Below, piece by piece: positions 18,796 to 26,911 of a DNA stretch of 64,000 nt (position 1 is its first letter; the number at the start of each line of letters is the position of its first letter). The position numbers and the translations under genes were made by a program. Origin of the DNA: R-RK-3 sp963834945 (lineage in GTDB: Bacteria; Pseudomonadota; Alphaproteobacteria; Rhizobiales; Rhodomicrobiaceae); contig CAWIDT010000004.1 in the NCBI GenBank assembly GCA_963834945.1, positions 248,001 through 312,000 of the forward strand. Direction: 5' to 3'. The notes under the pieces are model-generated. The model saw nothing but the letters and a program-made list of their open reading frames with translations, made no database searches and had not been told where the DNA came from.

Positions 18796-19295
18796 CCGGC
18801 GCTCCCGTCCGCCGGCGGCGCCTCGGCGACCAAGGCGCGGATGCGTTCGGCGACCTTGCGGGCCGCGCCGGCCACCTTCTCCGTCAAGCCGATGCCGAGA
18901 TCGAGGCTCTCCGCTTCGATGAGAAACACCGTGACATCAGAGGGGAAATGCTCGCGGAACATCTGCCGCCCGGCAAACAGCGCGTGATCCCAGCGAAAAT
19001 CGTGCAGATTGAAGCCCGAGCGCGGCGGCTGCTCCAGCTCGCCGCCAGGCACCTCGAATATGGCGCCGCCCTCCGAGCCGGAACGGCAGGCATCCACGAT
19101 GATCAGCCTGTCGCAGCCCTTGGCGGCGAACATGACCGCCATGCCGTCGGTTCCGGCATCCAGCAGGCGCATGGCGGGGTCTTGCGGCAGGGCCAGCGCG
19201 CCGTCCGGCCGCAGCAGCCGCAGCACCTCCGACGCGGCACCGTCATCGCGGCGATTGGGATTGCCGCAGGCGATGATGGCCAAGCCGCCCGCCAT
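18792..19295 (-). CDS. Hydrogenase maturation endopeptidase (HyaD/HupD family)
   Basis: 167 residues. It opens IIACGNPNRRDDGA, the GNxxxxDDG signature whose acidic residue senses Ni in the precursor. LLDAGTDG and a His in FNLHDFRWDHAL are the other likely Ni contacts. These proteases clip the C-terminal tail of the large subunit once Ni is inserted; HhyL here has a 15-residue tail after CTVH. The gap to the HiPIP-like gene upstream is six bases. Confidence 0.88.
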   Translation of the reverse strand: MAGGLAIIACGNPNRRDDGAASEVLRLLRPDGALALPQDPAMRLLDAGTDGMAVMFAAKGCDRLIIVDACRSGSEGGAIFEVPGGELEQPPRSGFNLHDFRWDHALFAGRQMFREHFPSDVTVFLIEAESLDLGIGLTEKVAGAARKVAERIRALVAEAPPADGSAG

Positions 19296-19301
19296 CGGTT
19301 T

Positions 19302-19619
19302 TCAAATCCGCCACAGCCTGCACGACCAATCCGCCTCGACCGGCACATCCAATTCCGGCAGCGTGCAATGCCGGCGGCGAATGAGATAATACATGCAGCT
19401 GCGGCACGACTGTTCAAGCTCGTTGTGATGGACCGGGCTCAGCAGAAAGCCCGCGATGACCAGTTTGGCCGGAAGGTCGGTGCCCTCTTCCTGCAGCCGC
19501 TTGACCAGCTCCTGCACTTGCTCATGCGTGTCGGCGCGCGGATAGGCCTCCGTCCCCAGGCCGCCCGCCAGCAGCGATTGAATTTCCTCGCGCGTCGCAT
19601 CGTCCTTGTTGGCGTTCAT
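19302..19619 (-). CDS. HiPIP-like four-cysteine protein A, hydrogenase cluster
   Basis: 105 residues, no signal peptide. Cys at 72, 75, 85 and 100 give C-x2-C-x9-C-x14-C, and the end VEADWSCRLW nearly matches the high-potential iron-sulfur protein signature [LIVM]xxxG[YW]Cxx[FYW], with Gly replaced by Trp. CMYY stands where short HiPIPs have C-x-F-F. A conserved LVIAGF segment precedes the Cys set. It is a tandem paralogue of the next gene (same spacing, same RLWRI end). I infer a [4Fe-4S] electron carrier for the hydrogenase; a zinc site cannot be excluded. Confidence 0.7.
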   Translation of the reverse strand: MNANKDDATREEIQSLLAGGLGTEAYPRADTHEQVQELVKRLQEEGTDLPAKLVIAGFLLSPVHHNELEQSCRSCMYYLIRRRHCTLPELDVPVEADWSCRLWRI

Positions 19620-19736
19620 GGCCTCCCCTTCCTTCCCGGGCTCAGACCAATTCAGAGCCCCGTTCCGTTTGGCCGCATTGTCCGGGCGCACACCGGCATC
19701 CACCCGCGCCTCGCGGGAACATGTTTGGAAAATACA

Positions 19737-20066
19737 CTAGATACGCCACAGACGGCACCACCATTCCGGCTCGACCGGAACGGCCAGCTCCGGCAGGTCG
19801 CACCATTTGCGATGCACCAGATAATACATGCATTCCATGCAGCGTTGCTGATCGGGTCCCCATGGGTGGTTGACGAAGCCGCCGATGACCAGCTTGCCCG
19901 TCAGGTCGTTCGGGTCGAGCTGGCGCAACTGAAGCAGGATATCGGCAAACTCCTTGTCTGTTTCAGGAAAGGGCTCGACCAGGGTTTGCAGCCCCTGTTC
20001 GAGTAATTCGGCGATCTCCCGCAGCAGGTCGGGATGGTCGGCCTCTGAAAGCGCACTGCTCCACAT
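19737..20066 (-). CDS. HiPIP-like four-cysteine protein B, hydrogenase cluster
   Basis: 109 residues, no signal peptide. Cys 76, 79, 89 and 104 have the same C-x2-C-x9-C-x14-C spacing as protein A, and VEPEWWCRLW fits the HiPIP signature except for the Gly. Shared blocks with A are KLVIxGF, CMYYL, LPELxVPVE and CRLWRI, while the N-terminal 50 residues diverge, so the two are probably not redundant. It is the first gene after the large subunit (163-base gap). The inferred role is electron transfer from the hydrogenase. Confidence 0.7.
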   Translation of the reverse strand: MWSSALSEADHPDLLREIAELLEQGLQTLVEPFPETDKEFADILLQLRQLDPNDLTGKLVIGGFVNHPWGPDQQRCMECMYYLVHRKWCDLPELAVPVEPEWWCRLWRI

Positions 20067-20229
20067 TTCCCAATACCCTTCCTGCTGTGGTCCGGCGCTC
20101 GATCCGCACGGCGCAAAAATTTGTCGGTATCCGATCGCAGAATTTGCCGCTTCTGCGAACAGGGCTTATCGCCGTCGCCTCACTACCTCGGACTCCATGA
20201 CCCCGCTTGCCTTCTCGGTGCCGCCCGGC

Positions 20230-21828
20230 TCACGCCGTGCGGAAACGTGCCAATTCCTTGCCCGTCTTGCTGTCATGCGCATGCACGGTGCAGACGAGGC
20301 AGGAATCATAGGAGCGGCAGACATGGCCGACCTCGACGGGATCGGACGCATCAGCGATCGGCGTTCCGATCAGCGCTTCCTCGATCGGCCCGCGGTCGCC
20401 GTCAGCGGTTCGGGGGCCGACGTTCCAGGTGGTCGGCGCGACGATCTGATAGTTCTTAATCTTGCCGTTCTGGATGTCGATCCAATGGCACAGCGCGCCG
20501 CGAATCGCTTCGGTGGCGCCCCAGCCGCGTCCGTCCTTCTCATTTGGCTTGATGTACCAAGACCCCTTCAGATCGAACTGGCGCAGGCTGCGCTCCGCTT
20601 CCCGGTAGAGCTTCACCAACTCATGCATCCGCGCGAAATGCCGAAGCAGCACGCTGGCGCCGCCCATCTTGCGGTACATGTCCAGGACGAGCGGGTCATG
20701 ATGCTGCCAGCTATCGCCATGCAAGCCGCCGGCGACCACCTGACGCGCCAGCGGCCCGGCTTCCAGGCGACCGGCTTCCGCATGATGTACGGCGGTGGAC
20801 CAGGAATATTTGCCGTTCATATCCGTATCGTTCTTCTGCAGCGGCACCGTGGTGCGGTCGAATGGATGCAGGCCGCCCGGCTCGTCATACCAGGAATGCA
20901 CCGTATCCTCGCGCGTGTGGCCCTGGTTCATCAGCTCATGCGTGTCCTTGTGCCCGTCATAGACGCCGCTCTTCATGATAAGGGCGGCATTGCGGCCATC
21001 GATCGTCGGGCGATTGTAACGCGTCTCATGCGGCAGGTAGCCCCATGAGATGTAGCGGCCATGCCCCTTGCCGAACTTGTCCAGCCCGACATCGACGCTC
21101 ATTCTCCAGAACAGGCCAAGATCGGAATTGGCGTGCTCGGGACGCTCGTCGAGCCAGGCGATGAAATCGTCATAGGAGCGGATTTCCTCATAGCGCTCGA
21201 ACGAGCAGCCCAGCCACACCGGCTCGCACCAATTGCGCCGGAAATATTCCAGGATCGACCAGGCGCGCGTGACGTCGGTGAGGGTGGGCGCGCACATGAC
21301 GCCGCCCGGCACCATGTAGCTAGAATGCGGCCACTGCCCGCCGAGCAGCGCGTAGATCTCCACCGGCCGGCCGGAAATCGTGACGCCGATCTCGTAATTG
21401 GTGCCGGTGAACGGCGCCCAGCGCTTCACCGCCTCCTCGTAGAAGGGCGAATGCGAGTAGTTCTTGTTGGTGTAGTCGATCATGAAGAGGCCGTAATGAT
21501 GCCTCGGCAGGCTTTGCAGGCTCTCGGTGATCTGGCCGAGATTGCGCGCCAGGATGGCGTTCGGCGGCACTTCCGCCTGCCAGGCCGTATCGAGCGCCCA
21601 GGCCGCGCAGGTCAGATGCGAGGCGCCGCAAATGCCGCAAGCGCGCGGCGTGACGACGAGCCCGGCCTGCGGGTCCTTGTCGCGCAGGATGACTTCGAAA
21701 CCTCGGAACAGCTCCGCCTGCGTCCAGGCGTTGACGACGATGCCGTCCTGAATGTCGACGCGGACATCGAGATCGCCTTCGACGCGGCCGACCGGGGAAA
21801 TATCGAGGGTCTGGATAGCGGCAGTCAT
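20230..21828 (-). CDS. hhyL: Group 1h [NiFe] hydrogenase large subunit
   Basis: 532 residues. The Ni-binding motifs are RACGICGASH near residue 62 and DSCLVCTVH near the C-terminus, the latter with Ser in place of the usual Pro, as in actinobacterial-type enzymes. Fifteen residues (AHDSKTGKELARFRTA region) follow the CTVH and are the presumed cleaved peptide. The start is ATG 21828 with TAGGAG eight bases upstream; longer frames upstream do not match the family. The protein oxidises H2 at a Ni-Fe(CN)2CO centre. Group assignment rests on motif form, absence of a Tat signal on the partner, and the NHL/NifU-Rieske/TPR neighbours. Confidence 0.94.
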   Translation of the reverse strand: MTAAIQTLDISPVGRVEGDLDVRVDIQDGIVVNAWTQAELFRGFEVILRDKDPQAGLVVTPRACGICGASHLTCAAWALDTAWQAEVPPNAILARNLGQITESLQSLPRHHYGLFMIDYTNKNYSHSPFYEEAVKRWAPFTGTNYEIGVTISGRPVEIYALLGGQWPHSSYMVPGGVMCAPTLTDVTRAWSILEYFRRNWCEPVWLGCSFERYEEIRSYDDFIAWLDERPEHANSDLGLFWRMSVDVGLDKFGKGHGRYISWGYLPHETRYNRPTIDGRNAALIMKSGVYDGHKDTHELMNQGHTREDTVHSWYDEPGGLHPFDRTTVPLQKNDTDMNGKYSWSTAVHHAEAGRLEAGPLARQVVAGGLHGDSWQHHDPLVLDMYRKMGGASVLLRHFARMHELVKLYREAERSLRQFDLKGSWYIKPNEKDGRGWGATEAIRGALCHWIDIQNGKIKNYQIVAPTTWNVGPRTADGDRGPIEEALIGTPIADASDPVEVGHVCRSYDSCLVCTVHAHDSKTGKELARFRTA

Positions 21829-21947
21829 GGAATGGCTCCTAAGCGGAATAACGAAAGCGTCTTGAGCATCAACCCGGTGTCGATCGACACCGGCTCGGCT
21901 CAAGCAAAAGCGGGGGGCCGCTCCGAGCGGTCGGAACGGCGCCGGCT

Positions 21948-22907
21948 CTAGACGAAAATGTCTTCTTCGGCCCAAGCGGGCGAGGCAGCCTTGGCCGCCG
22001 CCGTCAGCTTGATATAGCCGGCCTTGCTGACGCCTTCCGGCATGTCCTTGGGAACACCCATCAGGGTCTGTGTCTTGAAGACGGTGCCGGGGGCGAGTTC
22101 GAAGAAGGGAAATTCCGGCTCGGTGCAGCCCAGGCACGGCATGCCGGCACGGGTCTTGGAGGATTGCCGGTTCCACAGGATGCGGTTGCAGGGCGAATGG
22201 GTCATCGGACCCCGGCAGCCCAGATCGTAGAACAGGCAACCCTTGCGCTGGCCGAATTCGGTGGCCGACACCTTATAGGCGAAGTGCATGTTCCGGGTGC
22301 AGCCGGTCTGTGTGAAGGTGCTGAAGAAGGTGCGGGGCCGCTGGAACTCGTCGAGGCTGATATCGGCGCCCCGGCCGGTTGCCAGCGCGACGACGATCTG
22401 CGTGATCCAGTCCGGATGGGCCGGGCATCCGGGAATATTGATCACCGGAACGCCGGCGCGCGACCGGTAGTTCGCGCCGAGAAAACCGCCATGCTTGCGC
22501 TTGAGATATTGCAGCCCCAGGCTGTCGGTCGGGTTCGGGTCCGTCGCCGGGATGCCGCCCCAGGTGGCGCAATCACCGATGGCAACCGTATAGCTTGCGA
22601 CTTTCGACAGCTCGGCGACCCAATCCTTCATCGGGCGGCTGGCGAAACGGTTCCACTCCCCGGTGCCGCCCGGCGCGGTGATCACCGTGCCCTCGAAAAC
22701 GAAAACGTCCAGCGGCATCTCGCCGGAGACCAGAGCGTTCAGGATACGCCGCAGATTGTCGCCCAGTTCCAGGCCGAGCGAGGGGTGCCAAAGAACGTTG
22801 ATGCCGAAATCCGTCACCAGGTCGCACGCGCTTGGCTCCTCCGCGTTCAAGAACGACATGGTATTTCCGGAACAGGCGCCGCCCTGAAGCCATAATAGAT
22901 TTGCCAT
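21948..22907 (-). CDS. hhyS: Group 1h [NiFe] hydrogenase small subunit
   Basis: 319 residues starting MANLLWLQGGACSGN with no Tat signal, so the enzyme stays inside the cell. The usual C-x-x-C pair near the N-terminus is reduced to one Cys (the second position is Asn), as expected for the actinobacterial-type proximal cluster, which in the Cupriavidus enzyme is held by three Cys and one Asp. Other cluster ligands lie in GDCATWGG, NIPGCPAHPDW, GCTRNMH, KGCLFYDLGCRGP and CLGC. GGAGGA precedes the ATG. It is co-transcribed with hhyL (119-base gap). Confidence 0.94.
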   Translation of the reverse strand: MANLLWLQGGACSGNTMSFLNAEEPSACDLVTDFGINVLWHPSLGLELGDNLRRILNALVSGEMPLDVFVFEGTVITAPGGTGEWNRFASRPMKDWVAELSKVASYTVAIGDCATWGGIPATDPNPTDSLGLQYLKRKHGGFLGANYRSRAGVPVINIPGCPAHPDWITQIVVALATGRGADISLDEFQRPRTFFSTFTQTGCTRNMHFAYKVSATEFGQRKGCLFYDLGCRGPMTHSPCNRILWNRQSSKTRAGMPCLGCTEPEFPFFELAPGTVFKTQTLMGVPKDMPEGVSKAGYIKLTAAAKAASPAWAEEDIFV

Positions 22908-22964
22908 TGCTTCCTCCAGTTTCGCCAGAAGCTTTATCCCCTTCTGCTTCTCGGAAGCAAGCAA

Positions 22965-22980
22965 AGCAAAGGCCGTGCCA
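22965..22980 (-). promoter_or_regulatory. Sigma54 (-24/-12) promoter of hydrogenase operon
   Basis: On the minus strand TGGCACG-N4-TTGCT matches the RpoN consensus TGGCACG-N4-TTGCW at every position, with GG and GC 10 bases apart. It lies 58 bases upstream of the small-subunit ATG. A HoxA-like sigma54 activator is encoded just upstream. Confidence 0.88.
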
Positions 22981-23064
22981 AGTAGGGTTCGGCAGTAAAA
23001 TCCGGCGTGTTTACTTGATTGGATGACGATCGGGCAGCGATGATTTCGCCAGGCGGTGATAAGT

Positions 23065-23087
23065 CGGTGCAAAGTTTGTTTGCACCG
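23065..23087 (-). promoter_or_regulatory. Palindromic upstream activating site candidate
   Basis: Perfect inverted repeat CGGTGCAAA-N5-TTTGCACCG, centred about 100 bases upstream of the -24 element. Both spacing and symmetry suit enhancer-type binding by a dimeric NtrC-family activator with a Fis-type helix-turn-helix. Confidence 0.65.
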
Positions 23088-23123
23088 CAAACAATGTTTC
23101 CCTTTATAAAATTGGCGGCTTGC

Positions 23124-23360
23124 TCAGCCGTGCCGTCCGCCGCATTTGGGACAGGTGACTTCGAGCAGATAGCCATACCAGATGCCCTGGCAGTGGCTGC
23201 ACCAATGTCCGGTGCCCTGGCGTCCCGGCCTGCCGAGATTTTTGGCGAGGTCGCTGAACCCCAGATCCTTGAAGCCGCTGGAGCGCGGCGGAACGCGCGA
23301 TTGCGGGAACCGGACGACACTGGCGTCGACGCGCGGTGCGGATTTGTCTTTCTCAGGCAT
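23124..23360 (-). CDS. Small zinc-ribbon protein between regulator and hydrogenase genes
   Basis: 78 residues. The first 45 are basic and polar; the last 30 hold two CxxC pairs, WCSHCQG and TCPKCGG, 16 residues apart, a zinc-ribbon or rubredoxin-like knuckle. The ATG overlaps the stop of the HoxA-like gene, so it is translationally coupled to the regulator and lies upstream of the sigma54 promoter, outside the structural operon. Possible roles are a co-regulator, metallochaperone or redox protein; none is supported beyond position. Confidence 0.72.
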   Translation of the reverse strand: MPEKDKSAPRVDASVVRFPQSRVPPRSSGFKDLGFSDLAKNLGRPGRQGTGHWCSHCQGIWYGYLLEVTCPKCGGRHG

Positions 23361-24806
23361 CACAGCTGCTCGTGGAGACCGTATCGCTTGATTTTATTGG
23401 CAAGCCCGACGCGCGACAACCCCAGTTCCTCGGCGACACGGCTCTGGTTCCAGCGGCAGCGGGCGAGCGCCTCGCGCACCAGATACCGCTCAAGGCTCTC
23501 CACCCTGTCCTTCAGCGTCTCGCCTTCGGGAAGGAATTGCGGCGACGATTGACCTGACCGGCGCGCCGGTGCCTCCAATATGCCCGGCGACATGTGCTGC
23601 GTGGTCAGATATTCACCGTCCTTTGCCAGCGCCAGCATGCGCCGCACTTCATTTTCCAGCTCTCTGATGTTGCCCGGAAAATTATAGGCCTCCAGCTTTT
23701 CCAGCGCCTTCGCCGAAATGCCCAGGATCTTCCGGCCGACCGAGGCGCTATGCTTGGCGGTAAAGAACTCGGCGAGGGCGGGGATATCCTCAGGACGCTC
23801 GCGCAAAGGGGGCACCTCGAACTCAAAGCCCCGCAGGCGGAAATACAGATCCTGCCGGAATTCACCGCTCGCGACGAGTGCTTTCAGCGGCCGGTTCGAC
23901 GCCGCTAGCACCCGCACATCACAGGTCTGCGTCTTGTCGGAGCCAAGCGGCTTCACTTCACCCTCTTGCAGGAAGCGCAGCAGGCTGACCTGGAAGGTTT
24001 TGGAAACTTCGGAAATCTCGTCGAGAAAAACCGTCCCGCCGTCGGCGGCGCGGAACAGACCGAGCCGGTCGGACACCGCCCCGGTGAAGGCGCCGCGCTT
24101 ATGGCCGAACAATTCGGAATGCAGCAATTCGTCCGGCATGCCGCCGCAATTCTGAAATCATCAGCGGACTGTTTTGGCGGAACGAATTGAAGTGAACGGC
24201 GCGCGCCAGAAGCTCCTTGCCCGTGCCGGTCTCGCCCTGAATCAGGATCGGCAGATCGGTCTTGGCGGCCTTACGCGCCAGATCGCACATTTCCGACATT
24301 TTCTCGCTGACATAGACCAGCTTCTCGAAACGCAGGCTCTCATTGCGCAGCGGCGTCACCGGGCGTTCGAATTCCGTCAGGTCCGATGAGAGCTTGAATT
24401 CGCGCGCCAGCAGGCGGTGGCGCTTGGCCAGTTCGCGCGCTTCGAGGCCGCGCTTGACCACCAGCCCGACCTGATGCGGATCGAGCGGCTTGCGCAGAAA
24501 CTGATAGACGGAGGCCTGCGAAATCGCCGCCGGGACGCGCGCATACTGAGCGGGCAGGGCCAGAACGCGGATGACGTCGGGATGCGAAACCCTGAGGCCG
24601 GAGAGAAGCGCCAGCCCATCGGCGCCGTCATCGCTTTCTTCGGCGATCACCAGATCGACATGCACATCGGCAAGCGTCGCCCGCGCCTCCGTTGCCGACA
24701 GCGCCTGGAGAACACGGTAGCCATATTGTTCCGTCAGCAGCGCCTTGACCGGTGCCCTGTCCTGATCGGGCAGGGAAACGAGAAGGATAGTACCTGCTTT
24801 GTCCAT
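23360..24806 (-). CDS. HoxA-like sigma54-dependent regulator (single frameshift)
   Basis: Residues 1-125 are a receiver domain in which the phosphate-accepting Asp is Glu (VDLVIAEESDD) and the Thr/Ser position is Leu (LALP), so phosphorylation looks lost. An AAA+ domain follows, with Walker A GETGTGKE, the sigma54 contact loop GAFTGA and EGEVKPLGSDK. The C-terminus is a Fis-type helix-turn-helix (WNQSRVAEELGLSRVGLANK). HoxA/HupR proteins activate hydrogenase operons. The reading frame breaks once at about 24140-24160, between PLMIS and NCGGMPDE, most likely a sequencing error. Start ATG 24806. Confidence 0.85.
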
Positions 24807-25392
24807 GAGCGCGAAATCAATCCGAAAACCCGCCTCGCACCGGCGCAAGCGCGATGGCGAACGGGAGCGCCGCCGGGCCGGTCAGGCCAGGGAGCTACAA
24901 ACCAAGTTTGCAATGTAACAAGTTGGGCGTATTTCTGCACTCGAAATTCGCCTCCGTACTAGATGATTCCAATCATTTTTCCGTTTACGGCGCACCCTCG
25001 CAATACCGCAGCAATTCAGTTTAGACGTCGACCTATGGGATATTACGTATTTCGTACCTGCGCAAGACAGTCTCATAGTTTCGCCTTGAACAAACTTGTT
25101 CGCCGCACGTCGAGGGTGAAAATCCAGGGCGTGAGAGTTAAGTGCCTGCATTGGGTCATCTCGAATTATTGTTTTGTTGCGGAATTTTGCTCCGAGCATC
25201 CGAGCCCGCCGATGCAGCGCCTCGCCGGCGACCTGAACGCGTAAAGTAAGATTGCTTAATGCCGCTGAAATCTGGATCGCTTCGAACATCCCTGCCGTGC
25301 CGGGCGCACCATGCCCGCCTGCGCTGCGGCGCCCTGGCGGTCAGCGGGCGCGGATCGGCTTTTCTGCACTCGAGACTATTCGGCCATCCCGC
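24807..25392. other. Divergent intergenic region, regulator / globin
   Basis: 586 bases, distinctly AT-rich around 24900-25190. It holds a perfect 6-bp-arm palindrome GAACAA-AC-TTGTTC (25088-25101), a possible operator. I see no sigma54 site here. A 93-codon plus-strand frame (24963-25244) resembles nothing and was not called. Confidence 0.5.
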
Positions 25393-25935
25393 ATGACTCC
25401 AGCACAGCTCCGGCTATTGCAACGCAGCTACGCCAAGATCGAGCCGATTGCCGATCAGTTCGGCACGATTTTCTATGCGCGGCTGTTCACCATCGCCCCG
25501 GAAATCAGGCCGATCTTTCGAACCGATCTCAAGGCGCAGCAATCGAAATTCATGAAAGTGATCAAGGAGGTGGTGCAGCTTCACCTGCGCGCCATCGTCT
25601 CCTTGCCGGTGACCGCGCAAACCTCCAGCCGCGCGGTTCTGCCGGGCGCCTTCTGGTCGGGCAAGCTGCACGCGGCCTACGGAGTCCGGTTTGAAGATTA
25701 CGCCATCATGAAGTCGGCGCTTGTCTGGGCGCTGGAAAAAACACTCGGCGCGGACGCGACGGATGATGTGAAGGACGCCTGGAGCGCGGCCTACGACATT
25801 GTCGTCAACGCCATGGAGGAAGGCATGCTCAGCGAAGACGACAATGAGACCGAACCCGAAAACGAAATGACGTCGCGGCTCGACGCCGCCGAGAACGCCG
25901 AAGATATAGAAGTTCTGTTCAAGCGGCGCATCTAG
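25393..25935 (+). CDS. Single-domain globin
   Basis: 180 residues. The N-terminal half has the bacterial globin pattern (IEPIADQFGTIFYARLFTIAPEIRPIF). The proximal haem His is in KLHAAYGV at about residue 97, followed by the H-helix-like ALVWALEKTLG. An acidic 35-residue tail (SEDDNETEPENE) is added. No reductase domain is present, so it is an O2/NO-binding or sensing haem protein rather than a flavohaemoglobin. It is transcribed away from the hydrogenase regulator. Its TAG stop is formed by the end of a MITE-like element, so the native C-terminus may have been changed. Confidence 0.82.
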   Translation: MTPAQLRLLQRSYAKIEPIADQFGTIFYARLFTIAPEIRPIFRTDLKAQQSKFMKVIKEVVQLHLRAIVSLPVTAQTSSRAVLPGAFWSGKLHAAYGVRFEDYAIMKSALVWALEKTLGADATDDVKDAWSAAYDIVVNAMEEGMLSEDDNETEPENEMTSRLDAAENAEDIEVLFKRRI

Positions 25936-26065
25936 TGGATCGAACCTGACATTTGAGCCCAGTGCGGAGCGTCTGACGAAAGCGCTAAGCCTGCAAAAAT
26001 GTCAGGTCAATTCGATCCATCAGCAAAAATGCTGGCGGTTCGGAACATTAGAGACGAACCACTAG
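25932..26065. repeat. MITE-like element A (134 bp)
   Basis: The ends are inverted: CTAGTGGATCGA at the left, CGAACCACTAG at the right. An inverted copy is at 29644-29772 with about 80 percent visible identity, including the internal GACGAAAGCGCTAAGCCT. No coding capacity. It begins one base before the globin TAG. Confidence 0.8.
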
Positions 26066-26156
26066 CTTTCGTCGGGGGTCGGTGGAAATTGCGATTCGTG
26101 CTTGGGAACGCGTGGACCGGAACGGCTGGCTTTGACCGAATAGGGACGGGAAGACG

Positions 26157-26771
26157 ATGAGCAAGATTCGCCTCGCGCAATATGGCGGCTATATCTTCAT
26201 GGTGCGGACGGTGATGACGCCGACGCAGGTGGCCCTGGTTCAGGACAGTTTCAGAATCCTCGGACGGCAGGCTCATGAAGCGAGCCGGATATTTTATGAC
26301 GAGCTGTTCCAGCTCGCGCCTGATCTGCAGGGTCTGTTCCCGGAGGATATGTCGGCGCTCAAGGTCAAGTTCATGCAAATGATGTCGACCATCGTCCGAA
26401 GCCTGGATCAGATCGCCACCGTTTCCGAGGATATGGTGGATTTGGGCCGCAGACATATGTCTTACGATGTCGAGGATGAGCACTATGCGGCCTTCGGCGA
26501 TGCGCTGATGTCGATGCTGACCCGCCTGCTCGGCCCCGATTTGACCCCTGAACTCGCCGATGCCTGGGCCGCTGCGTATCAAATGCTCGCCCGCGTCATG
26601 CAGGAATCGGCTGCCGCAGCGCATGCGTCCGAGAATTTCTACGCCGCAATCATCCGCAGCGTCATGGCGGCGCATTACGGCCTCTCTCCGGTTGCGGACA
26701 AGGCGGTCTCCGGGCGGGCCGCCATCACACACGGGATCGAACGCGGCGGCCAGGTGGTGCGGTTCTCCTAG
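26157..26771 (+). CDS. Second single-domain globin
   Basis: 204 residues from ATG 26157 (MVRTVMTP at 26199 is an alternative start). The globin core runs from about 20 to 150 and includes ASRIFYDELFQLAPDLQGLFPED, split here as FYDELFQLAP and LQGLFP, and the proximal His in LGRRHMSYDV, with EHYAAFGDALMSML after it. A C-terminal extension of about 50 residues follows. It is only distantly similar to the first globin, so the two are not a recent duplication. Haem-based O2, NO or redox sensing near the O2-sensitive hydrogenase system is an attractive inference. Confidence 0.82.
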   Translation: MSKIRLAQYGGYIFMVRTVMTPTQVALVQDSFRILGRQAHEASRIFYDELFQLAPDLQGLFPEDMSALKVKFMQMMSTIVRSLDQIATVSEDMVDLGRRHMSYDVEDEHYAAFGDALMSMLTRLLGPDLTPELADAWAAAYQMLARVMQESAAAAHASENFYAAIIRSVMAAHYGLSPVADKAVSGRAAITHGIERGGQVVRFS

Positions 26772-26871
26772 ATCATGATTGCTTTAAACGGAAACGATCA
26801 TGATCTAGATTCCTTTGATTTCGCACGATTTTTCGGGAAAACCGGTGTCCACTTTTCCCGATCGTGCTCTA
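26771..26871. repeat. Interspersed palindromic repeat B
   Basis: Contains GATCATGAT...ATCATGATC and GCACGATTTTTC...CACTTTTCCCGATCGTGC with a core ACCGGTGTCCACTTTTCC. A same-orientation copy is at 29773-29871. It is related to the 57-bp tandem units at 37109-37338 by the CCGGTTTT/AGTGGA core. Confidence 0.75.
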
Positions 26872-26911
26872 AGAGCGCGAGGGAAAGGCGGGGCGCGCTC
26901 GAAGCTAAACG

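Noticed and set aside
24963..25244. 93-codon plus-strand frame between the activator and globin 1
   Set aside because: No family resemblance, no ribosome site, and AT-rich promoter-like composition.
25252..25392. N-terminal extension of globin 1 upstream of 25393
   Set aside because: The extra 47 residues do not fit a globin and the family begins at the MTPAQLRLLQ start.
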